Assembly (NCBI RefSeq): GCF_037038585.1
Contig: NC_092520.1
Span: 195,307,604 to 195,371,603, forward strand
Direction: 5' to 3'
Length of the DNA: 64,000 bases
From: Patagioenas fasciata
Taxonomy: Eukaryota > Chordata > Aves > Columbiformes > Columbidae
The notes beneath the pieces were generated by a model. That model was not told the origin of the DNA, ran no database searches, and saw only the letters and a list, made by a program, of their open reading frames with translations. The position numbers and the translations under genes are program-made. The first letter of the stretch is position 1; each line of letters opens with the position of its first letter. Positions 49,659 through 62,935 of this stretch are shown here, in pieces.

Positions 49659-52600
49659 TTCCAGTTTAAATACCACCTGAAAGTGTTTATTTAAAACAAC
49701 AGAACTTAAATCATGAAATATTTCGAAACCTTAGGCATAAAAAAACGTTGACCATCAAATTACAATGAAAGATTATCTTAGGGAACAAGAGAATGAAGGC
49801 TCTTTAGGCCATGATTAGGCAATGTGAGTGTAACCTGGTGTTTTGGGGGAATTTGTCTATGAGGTAATTTAAATAATCCTAGTTCTTGTTATGAAATTGC
49901 TGTGTTGTTAAACTTCAATGCGTAGCTAGCCATCAGAAAATCAATTTTCTAATACCTCTCCCCACCCTTTTGGAAAAAAGTTATAGCACAAACAAAATAT
50001 CACTAACAAGTTGATGAACAGCAGTTGAACTAAAGATAACACCCAATTGAAAACCTGTTTATCTCTGGGGAAGTACACGCAAAAAATTGGAAAATCCCCA
50101 AACCAAAGAACAAAGAGGCTTTATTTTGTAGTAGCGGACTTCTTTTTATTGAGGGTATGGTAAAACAAAGAAAGGGAAAAACCATAGGATAGAAGAGGAT
50201 TTAGGAAAAGAAGTTTTATGGGGGAAGAGAAACTTGCCCAACCTTACAGAACAGCAAAGACAGGCAGAACAAGTGTTTTGACCCAGACTCATAGCTACAC
50301 TTCTCCTGCTGCACCCACCCTGAGGAAATAGCAGTGGGAACAACCTGCAGAGGTTTCTGTACTCTATAGTTGTATCTCTCCAGTGCAGTAAACAGTGTCA
50401 GAGAATTTTGCGAAGGACTGGAACTTGCTCTTCCTCATCCTGCTACACTGTCAGCATGGGCCCTGACATGGGACCTCTGCCCAGAAGACTCTCCTTACAT
50501 GAGAGGGCCCTTTCCAACCAGGCAGGTTGGATGGGGCCACCCTATTCTGTTTGTTGTTATAGCTGTGAGCCATGCTGGCTACAGAGCCTAAGAGCAATCA
50601 CTTTACTGGTGGACACGTAGTGTTTCCTTCCACGTATCTTTTGTGTGTTCTTAGTCCCCGCCCAAGTTCCCTTCTATATTGCAATGAGCAAGCATGTTTG
50701 TTTAACAGGCTATGGCAATGGTTTGGGAGATGTTCACTAGCACGTTCCTCCCATAAGCAAATTTGCCTTTGTTGCATTTTCAATAGCAATTTAATACTTT
50801 TAATTAAAAAATGCAAGGTAAATCAGAAAGATACATTTTCCCTGATTGTGTCTCTTGTTCCCTGTAAGGGTGGCCTTGCAAAACTTTCAGTGAAACAGAT
50901 GGTCCAAAGATCTATTCACGTACTGGGATGGATGGATGCTACTGAAAACAAAGGGTAATGTACAATGAGTGGCCAGCCTATGTTAATAATAGGTTGGAGG
51001 TTGTGTTTTGCTGTTTTGTTCCCCGTAATTGTTTTGTTTGTCCAGACTCTCAACATTCATGGTAGTCTTGAACACTTCCATGTAATTTCCAATTAAGAAA
51101 TAAATGCCTTCCAGTAGAATTACCAAAGAGTCGCGTCCATCCAAATATGCAAGTAACTTAACCTTGACATCTCAACATACCAAAATCCCTGTGTCCAGCT
51201 TCAGGAATAATGTGTTCTTGATACTTTACAGGAATGCACCCCACCACCTTCCAAATCACAGTAAGCTCTGTTGATGGTTCTGTGTTGAGCTTCCCAAAGC
51301 TAATGGACATATGTGCCGCCTCCTGCTGTCCCACTGTAGCTTATGAACCTGCTGGTCTCCTGCTTTGTCCCTCCCTCCACCACCATTTCAGCCACTGTCT
51401 AAAGTGACAGGTTCTGCAAGGAAAATATACCTGGTGGCTCACTAGCAGTGTTTTTCTCATCTTTTTACAAAAATTGCCTTTCATACACAAAAGTTTTGCA
51501 CCCTCTGTTGTTTGCCTTAGACCCATAAATACATGCAAGCTTTCTCAGATGAGCAAAATCATTTAGTAATGTTCAGGTGGTAAATGAATAGCTTCACAAA
51601 TGCCTTCAAGTCCTAGACCTTTGCTGCAGCACCCTTTTTCTTTCCTTGACAGGTAATTCCTCATCCATGGTTTTCATCACACCTTCTCATTCCTGCAAGC
51701 CCAGGCCATGACTGAAAATTGATGGCAGAGTTCACCACAAGGAAGGATGTTGTTTAACTGGGTGGCCCTTTGAAATCCAAGGTGGTTGCATACACACTGA
51801 TACACCTACCACCAGAGACTGAAGGCACTCAGACCTTCAGGTGTGACAGAGGTAAAGGAATGGTCAGTGTGACACAGTGGGAAGGAGATTGTCTATTTAT
51901 CTACAATTTTTCCCCTATTTTATGTTCTAAATTACTCATTTGTGCAACTTGGACGAGGTGAAAACTCCACCCACTGTGCCCGTAGTGTGAATGGCTTTTC
52001 TTGTGATACTTCCACATCTCACAGTGTATTGTATAAAAAGATCCCAAAAGACCTACATGGTTTTTTGCCAATAGAAGTGCAAGTAATGAGAACATGCACT
52101 GTTGCTACAAACACTTTGGCCTGTGGTACTCTTACAGCTTGATTTTGTCATCACAGATGATGAATCAACAGAAGTATGAGTTCCGAATTCTGTAACACAG
52201 AGGAAGTTTGAGTTAAATTAAATTCTGTTCTCATAATACAAATTAACTGGAAAATAATGACAGAGATCATATTATGAATTCTATGTCTGAATCACACCCC
52301 AAAACTGGCAACAATCAATTTTAGGGGTACAAACATTTTGTACCTTTGGGAATACTCACACTGGAGATAATGCAATGTTCTTCAGTTAATATTGGTTGCT
52401 CACAGCCTATAGTCTGTTATCCAGATGACTAAATCACAAATGCATGCTCAAAGCTCTAATTTAGACTTGGCTTGGCTGTCTCTGTACACACTGTATCTGT
52501 CATGTTTAGCTACTGCTGATGTTTTGCTATCAATACAAGTGAATCATCCTCTGAATCACTTCAGATTTTCTCTCAGAGTTCTTTTAAGAGCCATTATAAT

Positions 52601-53956
52601 ACTGTTATTCCGAATGTCAGCTCTCAATTAACTGAAAGGGCTGAAGTCAGTGGTAAGACTCACCAACAGCTAGAAAGTACTCCAAAGTCCCATGGTAAAT
52701 CAGCTTTTCAGCACTCCTCTTTTCTTTTTGTTCTCTCCTCCCTGTTTGATTGTCCTGCTCACTATGTCAGATTCATAAGACTTTGGGATGGGGAATTTAT
52801 CTAGTTAGTGAATCTGCAAATCACTATCGATTCCCAGATAGCGGAAATAAATTTGAAAAGCGAAGACAGTATCCTACCCCAGCTGGAGCAGGTATCTTTA
52901 TGTTCTTTGAAAATACTTCCCTGAAACTTCAAGATATAAATGTTTTCCTGCTGAAACAAAACCAAGACCCTAGTCATGCAGGATTGTCACCTGAATTTGA
53001 ATCGATGTTTTAAGATCAGCTTTGATTCCCAACTGTATTTTCATTCACCAGCCTTGATTTCTTATTATTTTTTTCTGGAAGACTGGATGCTTATCCGATG
53101 TTGTTCATAAGAGAGACACATACCACAGAACAGTTAAATGAAACTCTTGACGGAATACACTTGTCTAAAAATTTTCCAATAGTTATGTTTTTCAAATAAG
53201 TTTATTGATTTCACTATTTTTTTCAATTTGAACAAAAAGAAATCAATATTTTGAAGTGATTCATTATTAACATTAGTATAAGTAATAGAATTCTCATTAG
53301 AATTAATATTTAGTATAGCAAGAAGTTGTGGTTCATCTGGTTTCCAAGCTGGAATAGTGATGCTTTTAAAACACCTGAATTTCCTTTAAAATTAAAAATG
53401 TTTATTTTCAACTTGTTCCATGTAACAATACATTGGTGGAACAAACCATCCTAGGGTAGCATGTTTTGTTTCACACAGTACATACAAGGATTTTGCCTAA
53501 GGCAATAATCCATGGCATAAATACCTAGATAACCAGAAATTCAAGCCTGTAACCAAAGAATGTTAATGTTTCCAGGATGGTTATGCCCACATGGATTATG
53601 TTGGAAGGCCTTCCAGGACCACAGAGTGCTGTGAGTGGCAACCTGCAGCTCTCAGGGTTGTTGCTTCTTGTATGTGACTAGAGGACCCCCAGGGCAGCTG
53701 GAGAGAGGCAGACTGATGCAGAGCTTGACCCACATCAGTCCGTCCTACTGTGATATATTCTACATCTCTGCTGCTATCCATGACATATCTTTTCAAATGA
53801 CCAGCTAATCAGACCTCAACAAGGAACAAGCAGAAAGAGCTCACCAGCTGGTAATGCTTTTTATCGCATCTATAAATCAGTTCTACATTTCAGTTTCTGC
53901 AAGCTTTACACAGCACATGGTAAGAGGCACTGTGCCTTCCATCATTCTGAATTAAC
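49659..53956. other. No gene or confident repeat
   Basis: AT-rich DNA with a slightly GC-richer patch at 50380-50560. The largest frame (128 codons, + 50572-50958) has no domain pattern. A GC-richer block at 53590-53760 has a chance-like minus frame. No RNA gene or transposon was recognised. Confidence 0.5.
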
Positions 53957-54075
53957 AGTGATAATAACAATGTTTAACCTTTGTAGAGCTCTTTCTATCT
54001 TCACAATGCTTAACTAACATTAGCTAATCACATTACAATAGCTGGGCTGTTTATCATTCCTGCTTTTTACAGTGC
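53957..54075 (+). repeat. MIR-like ancient SINE/LINE fragment
   Basis: The boxes run in the order expected for a MIR-like core and 3' end. They are GATAATAACAATGTTTAACC, TTTGTAGAGCTCTTTCTATC, TTCACAATGCTTAACTAACA, TTAGCTAATCACATTACAAT and finally 'TATCATTCCTGCTTTTTACAG'-like sequence. In better copies these read approximately 'tagcgctttctatcttcaaagcgctttacaaacattaactaat...tattattcccattttacag'. The agreement in order and spacing is good, but the exact family (MIR or CR1-L3 end) cannot be settled by eye. Confidence 0.55.
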
Positions 54076-57000
54076 CATGAATAATCTGATAATTATTTCT
54101 CTAGCTCATATAAATAGCTTGTCCACTCTCCTGTCATTTTCTATTTTGCTTAAGCTATAAATATCTGATATGAACTGAAGAAATGAAGAGGTTTGTCAAG
54201 CTCATCCTGAACTAAAGCATTTAATTGCATTAACCTGGTAGATCTGAGAGTGAATATAAGTAAACTCCATGCATTCTTTTACTGTATTTTTACATTTATG
54301 TCCCTAATTATAGGCGTCTGCTAAGGATTATATTGTTTGAGAATGAAAATATGTGAACTGTTTCGTTTGGAATCTGTTCATATCAATTATTTAAAAGCAC
54401 TCCGTATTTATTGTTTCAAACATTAAGTACTGACATAGTATGCCAATGCCATACTGTAGTAATGTATACGCTATAGTGGTCATAGACTGTGGATAAGCAG
54501 CTTGCAGTTCAGTATTCAAATTCTGATTTATTGTGAGAAGCAACAAAGTCTGTGTCTTTCCCACATCCTCATCAAGAAATATATAACTTCCAGCTTCAGA
54601 TAATCAGCAGAAGGATCAGGAAATACGGATTGCAAACTTCCACATTTTATCCAGGGTTAGCTATTCATGTGGAATGACCACTCTATAGCAAATAAATATA
54701 TGTATTTCTATATTCAGAAGTGAAACTAATTTATTTGACAAATAGATGTTTGTACTCTACTTTTCCAGTGGAACAGAACTATTGCATTATCTCATGAGAT
54801 CTACTGTGGTTTGAATCATGGTTGCTTTTCAGCAGTATTGAGATTCTCAGCTGGAGAGCATTCGTGGTGTATTTTCTTTGGGATCCTGACTCCTGATTTC
54901 TGTTTTAAGATCCAATTGCTTTGAGCTTTCATTCCTGGGCCTCTGTACTTCACACTCCTTGAATTATCGGGGCCCAGCCTTATCTAAGATAGACACAAAC
55001 TATACTACATCCTTACTACCATCTGCAACAGAATCAGTTATCTCTACCTCAGTCTCTAAGAGACAAACAGATCCCATTATTATTCCTTTATTAATACGGT
55101 TTTGCGTGCATGGTGCTTTATAAGGAATAGATGAGTCACTGTTCCAAGAGGTTTCACCCTATAAATTAGATGTGGCAGAAGCAATGACGACAGTGAAATG
55201 ATTGGGGAAGGAATAAATTTTAATATATGAATTTATTGAAAGATTTTATGACAAACTCCCTTTATGTTCATGTCTTGTTTGTCCAAGATATACAACTCAA
55301 ACCCAAAAGATAAGTGACTACATCCATTCCTCTTGTAAACTCAGCTCTTCTGCAAGTGCAGAGAACAAGACTTGCTCCTAAGAAGATACTGCAGCACTTT
55401 GACAACAAAAATTATTCATAGCCACCAAAAGAGATATTAAAATGAATAATGACTCATCTCAACAAGCGCTTAACTGCAGCCTTAATCCCAGTCCTAGGGG
55501 AAGAAGGATAACAGTCATAATGCTCCCACGTGCGAAACAAACAATTACTTACTGGGAAAAATGGCGGTTTTGGCTGTTCTACCTGTACACTGTTAGTATC
55601 TTGTACACCTGTACAAAATAATATAAAGTGTTTATTTTCCTAGGTACTTCTTGCAATGGTAAAGTTAGATATACTTTATTCCTTCAAGCTGAATTAGTAC
55701 AAAGCAAAGTATTTCAGTGCTTGTCACCTGGGCGGTCACACAGCTCAAGGTAGCAATGTTTTATTGAAAAGAAGTAACAAGATACGTAAGAGGAAGAGAA
55801 GGTGACATCAAGAGGAATCACCAGCAATCCCAAACAGTTTCTGTCTTGTTTTCCTGTAACAGACATCTACCTTGCAAGTCCTGCAGTTCTGTGTAGACCC
55901 ATCAGGAGGCCACTGATGCAGACCAGGCCGGCTTTGTGTTATGCAGAAGGCATGGCAGAGAAGCGGCTCCCAGCAGCACATCAGAGTGCTTGCTTCATTT
56001 CCTCTGGCAGATCTGGAAGAAATTCAGGTTGGGATGAGCATGGGTGAACTGTAAATAAGAGGAGTGTGTTTGTCTCTGTCTGGAAGGTTTTCTGTGTGCG
56101 AGACAGTCATGCATGAAGCACGGTGTTTCTTCAGGACCACCCTGTGTTGTTTTGAACGGTGTTCACAGAAACCTCACTGTGAGGGTAGTAAACAAAGGGA
56201 AGGCTGTGGCTGTGTCAGGAGAACAGCTGCTCTCACTATGGAGAAGCTCCCACTAATTGACCATGTGCTTATTGTGTGTTCCTACATTGCCACCCTCTGA
56301 CAAACCGGTGGATTAAACCACAGCTGAGGTTCGAGCAAGGTGTGTTCATGAAGTATGAGCCTGAATACAAGATGTTGGAAATGCATTGTTACTACCATGG
56401 TTTGGCTTGAATTTAATATATTTCAGGTTGTTTACTGAGTCTTACTGGATATTTCTCATCTATTTCTGCACAAGAAAGATTTGTTTAAAAGCTGATTTGG
56501 GGATGTGTAGCAGAAGGGGAATTCAGCTCAGTGCAAAAACCTGAATCAGTCTCTATGAGTGTTCCCTCAGCTTCTGGAGGAATGAGAGATGAGAAGTGGT
56601 GCTATCCTGTGTATGATAAAGAAACTAAGTCATTTGCTATACAGAATAAGGGCAGAGAGTATTTATTGGGGGTTCATGGAAGCAGGAATACCAAAACTTT
56701 AAGGCAAAACCACCCAGTACATTGGAAGCAGATGCTGTGAATACTAATCCATGTATAAGAATAGCAGCAACTGCTGCATCATCACATTAAAACTGGCTGT
56801 TTCCCACATATTGAGGGATATAGTCTGTCATCCTGACCTACCTTTCCACCAAGAGTATGCCTGTGAAAATCTAAGATTTGTATCACTGTGAATGTCAAAT
56901 TGTATAACACCTAAAAGGCACAAAATTCAGGGCACAAAATAAACACTTTAAACTTCTTGTATAAAATGTGAAAGGTAATTTTATGTAACGATTACCTTCA

Positions 57001-57149
57001 ACCAGAATTTCTTGCATCTGATAGAGTAGTGCATGAAGAATAGCAAAAACCAAAAACCGATGTATGTGTTTTTGGAATAGGGGAGATTATGTATGCTGTG
57101 TAAGACATTTAACTTGATACCTTCTTATTAGTAGAAGAGAGCTGTCAAC
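54076..57149. other. No gene; 54076-54480 is AT-rich with homeodomain-type words
   Basis: No exon or RNA gene recognised. The first 400 bases carry several ATTA/TAAT words (ATAATTATTT, ATTTAATTGCATTAA, CTAATTATAGG) and have no repeat-like order, which would suit a conserved regulatory element. Conservation cannot be judged from one sequence. The rest, including a mildly GC-rich patch at 55860-56290, has only short frames. Confidence 0.35.
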
Positions 57150-57334
57150 AAACTGAAAAGAGCACAATAGAGGTTTACCAAGACAGTTGTGAGGATGGAG
57201 CATGGCATACAAGGAGAAGTTGAAAGAACTCATGGGACAATGCCTTGTGCAATGTGGTCTGTTCTTTTCTTTCAAGGTTGGACCAAATAACCTCTTGAGG
57301 TCCTGTCCAGCTTACATTTTTCTGTGATTATGAC
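57150..57334 (+). mobile_element. Internally deleted CR1 LINE fragment
   Basis: The left part (AGAGCACAATAGAGG, then GATGGAGCATGGCATACAAG and GAGAAGTTGAAAGAACTCAT) corresponds to the CR1 ORF2 end, where better copies read 'ggaacacctctcctacaaggaaaggctgag'. The right part (GGTTGGACCAAATAACCTCT, TGAGGTCCTGTCCAGC, TTTTTCTGTGATTATGA) is the extreme 3' end and tail. The 300 or more bases normally between them are missing, so the copy has an internal deletion. It is old and not coding. Confidence 0.75.
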
Positions 57335-60300
57335 ATACTTTCATGGTCACATGGACAGTGTTGTTCCACCTTGTGCATGTCACGTTATGACCCTTCTCCT
57401 CTCAGACAAGGGTGGCGCTGCCAGAGAGCTCCCTGCTTCAGTGCCAGGGACAAAGAGGAGCTTTGAATCCACTGTGAACATGGTGTGTTGGTCATAGGAT
57501 AGAGGACTCCTTGCTGCTTTGTTTTGTCAGGTTGTTTTAACGAACTGCAAAGTTTAAATTGTAAAATGTCCTTTAGACTAGAAATAAGAAATTATGCAGC
57601 TGGGTTAGTGGCCACAGAAAAAGCCTGGAGAAAAAAACCCTCTTCATAAATGACATTTTTAATAATGTGTTCCTTGTCAATATATGGATCTAGGACACAC
57701 AAAATCTGCTACACAACTTTCACTTCCCTCATGGATGTCACCTTAATTTTGAATAAATAAGATGGTGAAATTTGGCATGGTACCCATAGTGGGCACAACT
57801 TGGAAATAACTGTTGGAGTTTGGGTTTTTTTTTCGTTGCCCGCTTTTGTGTGTGTGTGTGTGTGTTTGTTTCTTTATTTGTTTATTTTATTTTGTTCTAT
57901 CATTATCATCATTATCATTATTCCTATTCTGTGGCTTTATTATGCCTTTGGAAAGAACATCTGAAGCGTCAAAAAAGCATTTCTGGACGGAGTTTGTATG
58001 AATCCTGAGCATGAATGAATGTAGACCCTCAAAAAAAGACAAACTTAGAATATGATTGTTAGGCTCAAATTCTAGCAATCGATACAGTCTGGTAGCAAAA
58101 ATACACAAATGTGACAGCTAAAAATAGCTTGATTTCCTTTGATTATGAGAACAGGTGTTTCTGTTTATAAAAGGGAATAATGACTAGATTTTTAATACTG
58201 TGTTTATTGCCATATATTTAAATTGAGATGAGAAAATTCTCAATCATGGTTCTCTTCATTTACCTATCTAACATTATACTTGTTTCTAAAAATTTTTGTA
58301 CACCTGAACGCTTTTTAAGCATGTTGTCAGAAAAAGCAGATGCTGAGGACAATGTGATTGAAGTCATTCTTTGGTTAAAAATAAAGATTTTGACTGAAAT
58401 AGGAAATTAGTTTTACAGCTCAAGACATCTAGTAAAGGGATAAAATAATCCTTCTAATTAAGAACAATGATAAAATTCAGATAAATTATAAAATAATTAA
58501 GGATAAATATATACAACATTTTCATGAACAATTTTAAAGGAAAATGGAAAATGCATTTTTTTAAAATAATTCAGAATTAGAAAATACTAGCATGACTGTT
58601 TTTAGTGATTGTCTCAAACATTAGAATATGGAGTATTTACTCAGATTTCATATCCAAGAATATGCTTGTCTTAAAACTGAGTTAAAACTCAGCATCTGAT
58701 TTTCTGTCAGATGTAGCTGAAAGTTGACATCCTCCTCAACTTCTAAATTTGAAAAAAAAAAAAAACAAAAAACACATTGATGTATGAGAATTGCTAAAAG
58801 AAAAGACTATGCAAAGTATATATCTGATGTGGTAAACATGGCTAATGGAAATCCAAGTGAGACTTGACAGCATTATGCTAGGTACATAATAATGAATGAA
58901 GATACTTCTCTCTCTTGGATTGTCTACAACCAACAAGACACAAGAAGAGATAAGAGGTTTGTTGACTCCAAGAGGAGTCAAGAACAAAGCATCAAAGCTG
59001 ATCCTGGGAAAACATGGAGGGTGGGAGGAACGTCTTGTTTTAATTTGTCTTGTTTCTGACTATCCAAACCAATTTTAATTGTGAATAAATTAAATTCATG
59101 TTCCCCAGGCTAAGTCTGTTTTGCCCATGATGGTAATTGCCAACTGATCTTCCTCTTTTTACCTTGACCCATGAGTTTTCTTTTTTGTCTTCTTGTCCTG
59201 CTGCAGGGGAGGACTAAGAGAGTGGCTGGGTGGGTGTCTGGCCACCAGTCAAGGTCAAGCCACTGCAATCACAGAGGATGGTAATGTCATACAAGAATAT
59301 TAAGCAATGAAATATAGTGGCCTAATCAGAACTAGAGAGCCACTGACACAGGTGCTTAAATAATTTTCTCTGAGATTGGTCTTTAGTGATAAAGTAATTA
59401 CTTCTATCTATAATAAATATAGCAATCTCTACACATACAAAGAAAGGAAAAAGGTCTCCAGGTAAATAGCAAAATGGTACTCATAACCAGAATAGAAAAA
59501 AAAATAAAAATAAAAGGCTCATTCAATGTGATTATTGAAATTGTTGTTTTCTGACATCCTGCAATTTTATTTGCGTAGATTTCATAATTTATTGACAAGA
59601 GGAGTGAGAACTATATTTACACTATTTCATCATGGAAAAAAAAAGCGGTTTTTTTGGCTTCGCAAAACCTAGTTGTCTAATTTTGTTGCCTTTCATAAGA
59701 AAAGCTCTGGTCCAAAAAGGAATCATCATAGGAAAAATCAGTCCAAATTTCTCTTGCTTTGGAAAGCTATGAGCATGACAAAGCAGGAGATTATGGCGGA
59801 AACTGTTTTGCAACTGTAACTATAGTGGCCTAAGTGAATGCCTGCTCTTATGTGCAAAGATGTCCCAGATGAATACTTTTACTTCAGAAAGTATCATTGT
59901 GCTCGAATCCCAGGCAGCTGAACAAAATGTCCTCGGTGTTTTTGTGGCAGACAGTTCATAGTCTCAGTATGTTGTTCTGAAATGGGAGAGAGTAGGTGTA
60001 CACCAGGGCGTTCACATGATTTCCTCTTTAGAGAGCTATTTTTCTGATGTTCATTTCAACATTCTACCTAGGGTAATTTTTCTCCTAAATTCTCCAAAGC
60101 ACATGATTGAAGAAGAGGGTTAAATGGTTGATTTAATTAAGTTAAAAGCTCTATTTAAATTAAGTGCCAGCTACCAAAAAAAATTTGGAAAGCCTTCAGT
60201 TTTATCGTTACTTTCCGGAATGGGCATTCTTCCAGACACTGAATCAAGAGGCAGAAAAACCTGCTTAGAAAACTTTATCGAGTCAATACACATTCTTCTT

Positions 60301-61734
60301 CCCCCACATCAATGTCTCCCAGATGTCTTGAAGCACAAGCTCTGGCAGCTTTCTGCCTACCCCAAAAACTGGTAAATCTTTTTGAAGATATTAGTGGAAG
60401 GAGCATTGTAATAACATCTATAGTATTCCAGACAGGTATAAAGGATCCCACCACAATATGCCCTACACAAAAATGGGAAGTTCTTGTTCTACAGGAGTTA
60501 GAATCCAAAAATGACAAAAGCGAAACTATTTATCTCGAAAGGCTTAACTGAAGCAGAAGTTTAAAGAATAGGAAGGACAGAAGCATATTCACTTTCTGTG
60601 CTGTATGTCACCTTGGGAAAGCATACACAACTTTCCCCTCTAGTGAATGGAAGAAGTTCAGAGCCTAGAGCTGCTGCCATATGGATGTGCCTTGTAGGTA
60701 CAGGTGCCTTGGGCTCCATGCCATCTCTAGTTTTTTCTCACCAATTGCTGTATAACAACCCAGCCAAGCCTGTGTCCCACCTGAGACAATACACTCTGCT
60801 AGGTGCAACCTTTGAATGGCACAACTGAATAGGAACATGCAGCAACATGGGCAGGGGACTTTAAGAGCAGGAATGGCAATACTGACCTCACATAACCTGA
60901 ACAGCATCTTTGTTAGGATGACTCAGTGTGGCACTGGCATCAGCAATCCTCAATGTTAACCAATGGCACATGTGGAAGGAGAGGGAGGGTTCAGAAGTAA
61001 ACAAGTATTTAGGCAATGGAGGCTTTTAAAAGTTCAAGATGCTTTGCTTACACTGTGTCTCAGTGGAAAGGAAGACACAGCTGAGAAGAGAGATTTGAAG
61101 GAGATTAAACAGGCAAAAGTTGAAAAACGAATAAGACAATTACGTTAAATCCAAGGAAACAGGACCAAACAACAAACTGTCAGAAATGAAGGATCATCAA
61201 TTAACAGCTTCAAAAAAGACAAAGTAGGTGTTAAAAACCAGAAACAAGAAAACAAGCATTCACACAGGAAGACTGAGTTCACCTCCCACTATTTCTTTCT
61301 CTAATTCTGGTGTCCTTATTAATGGGATTACAACTAAACCAGTATACTGAGAAACCCAGCCAGAAATGCCAGGTCTCAGCTCCCTCCAGATGGAGACCTG
61401 CTCTGTGTGGGTTGGATCACAAGATTTGTTCCAGGGTAGGGAGTGTGCAAACTCACTTCCCATGAAAATATGGAAACTTCACTCTGTGCGAAAATATTGA
61501 GAATCTATCTGAATACACAACTCTCCTTCAACATAGTTTTCCATGAAAGAGAGTAATCCAGCTCTACATTTTTAACAGTGTACCCTAAAGGTTCTTCCTA
61601 TGGATACATGCACTTTAAAGATCAAAGATAGAATGTGAAAGAACCGTATTTCACTTACAATGGCAAAATACAATTTCTTTGGTCTCTTCAAGTTTAAAAC
61701 AGGGATTTGTATGAGCTACATCTTACATCTGTTT
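57335..61734. other. No gene or confident repeat
   Basis: AT-rich DNA with a TG/T-rich tract at 57847-57897 and homopolymer runs near 58751 and 59637. Frames are short on both strands and show no family resemblance. Confidence 0.5.
57847..57897. repeat. (TG)n plus T-rich tract
   Basis: About nine TG units (57847-57865) followed by TTTG/TTTA/TTTTA units to 57897. Two overlapping + frames through it read as C/V/F-rich strings and are artefacts. Confidence 0.9.
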
Positions 61735-62935
61735 TGGGCCGCAAATGGGCATTTTGCCTGACCAACTTAGTGGCCTTCTACAACGGAGTAACCACATCAG
61801 TGGACAAAGGAAGGGCTACAGATGTCATCTATCTGGACTTTTGCAAAGCTTTTGACACCATCCTCCACAACATTCTCTCTAAATTGGAGAGGTATGGATT
61901 TGATGGGTGGACTGTTCAGTGGATGAGGAACTGGCTGGATGGTTTCATCCAGAAAATAGTGGTCAATGGGACAATGTCTGGATGAACGCTGATGACAAGT
62001 GGTGTCCCTCAGGGGTCTCTACTGGGGTCAGTACTGTTAAATATCTTCATCAACAACACAGTGAGATCATGTGCACCCTCAGCAAGTTTGCAGAAAATGC
62101 CAAGCTGAGTGGTACAGTTGACACACCTGAGGGATGGGATGCCATCCAGAGGGACCTGGACAAGCTCAAGAGGTGGGCCCGTGTGAACCTCACAAGGTTC
62201 AACAAGGCCAAATGCAAAGTTCTGCACCTGGTTTTGGGCAACCCCCTATACCAATACAGGCTGGCGAATGAAGAGATCAAGAGCAGCCCTGTGGAGAAGG
62301 TGGTGGATGAAAGATTGGACATTGAGCCAGCAATGAGTGCTGGCAGCCCAGAAGGCCAGTTTTATCTCAGGCTGCATCAAAAGGAGAGTGGCCAGCAGGT
62401 CGAGGGAGGTGATACTCCCCTCTTCCTGTGCTCTAGTGAGGCTGTACCTGCATCCAACTCTGGAGCTCTCAGTACAAGAAAGACATGGACCTGTTGGAGA
62501 GGGTCCTGAGGAGGCCACAAAGATGATCAGAGGGATGGAACACCTCTCCTACAAGGAAAGGCTGAGACAGTTGGGATTGTTCAGCCTGGAGAAGAGAAGG
62601 CTCCAGGGAGACCTTATTGTGGCCTTTCAGTACTCAAAAGGAGTCTCTAAGAAGGATGGGGACAGACTTTTTAGAACAGCATGACAGGACAAGAGGCAAT
62701 GGTTTTAAACTAGAAGAGGGGAGATTCAGGCTAGACATGAGGAAGAAAGTTTTTACAATGAGAGTGTTAAAATACTGGAACAGGTTGCCGAGAGGGGTGG
62801 AAAATATTCAAGGCCAAGATGGATGGGGCTCTGAGAAACCTGATCTAGTTGGAGATGCCCCTGCTCATGGCAGGGACATTGGACTAGATGAACTTTGAAG
62901 GTCCCTTCCAACCCAAACTATTCTATGGCTCTATG
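61735..62935 (+). mobile_element. CR1 LINE copy, about 1.2 kb, longest in the window
   Basis: It begins in the reverse-transcriptase region (near CCTGACCAACTTAGTGGCCT at 61758), runs through the rest of ORF2 and the 3' untranslated region (GAACTTTGAAGGTCCCTTCC), and ends in the tail TTCTATGGCTCTATGATT near 62935. The 5' truncation is typical of CR1 target-primed reverse transcription. The match to remembered avian CR1 is close over its whole length, so this is probably one of the younger copies here, yet it carries several frameshifts. The left edge is uncertain by about 50 bases. Confidence 0.95.
61750..62900 (+). pseudogene. CR1 ORF2 reverse-transcriptase remnant, frameshifted
   Basis: In active CR1, ORF2 encodes the enzyme that nicks target DNA and reverse-transcribes CR1 RNA. 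Here a first frame (to 61985) reads [19 protein letters not shown] and [17 protein letters not shown], the conserved reverse-transcriptase palm. A frameshift and stop near 61985 move the match to a second frame (to 62509). That frame includes FAENAKLSGTVDTPEGWDA, RDLDKLKRWARVN and KCKVLHL. Third and fourth frames (62337-62684, 62617-62898) hold the C-terminal pieces [18 protein letters not shown] and [20 protein letters not shown]. The catalytic F-A-D-D motif is F-A-E-N (62087-62098), so both aspartates are gone. It cannot encode an active enzyme. Confidence 0.93.

Noticed and set aside
62050..62518. Two 90-codon minus-strand frames
   Set aside because: Antisense shadows of CR1 ORF2.
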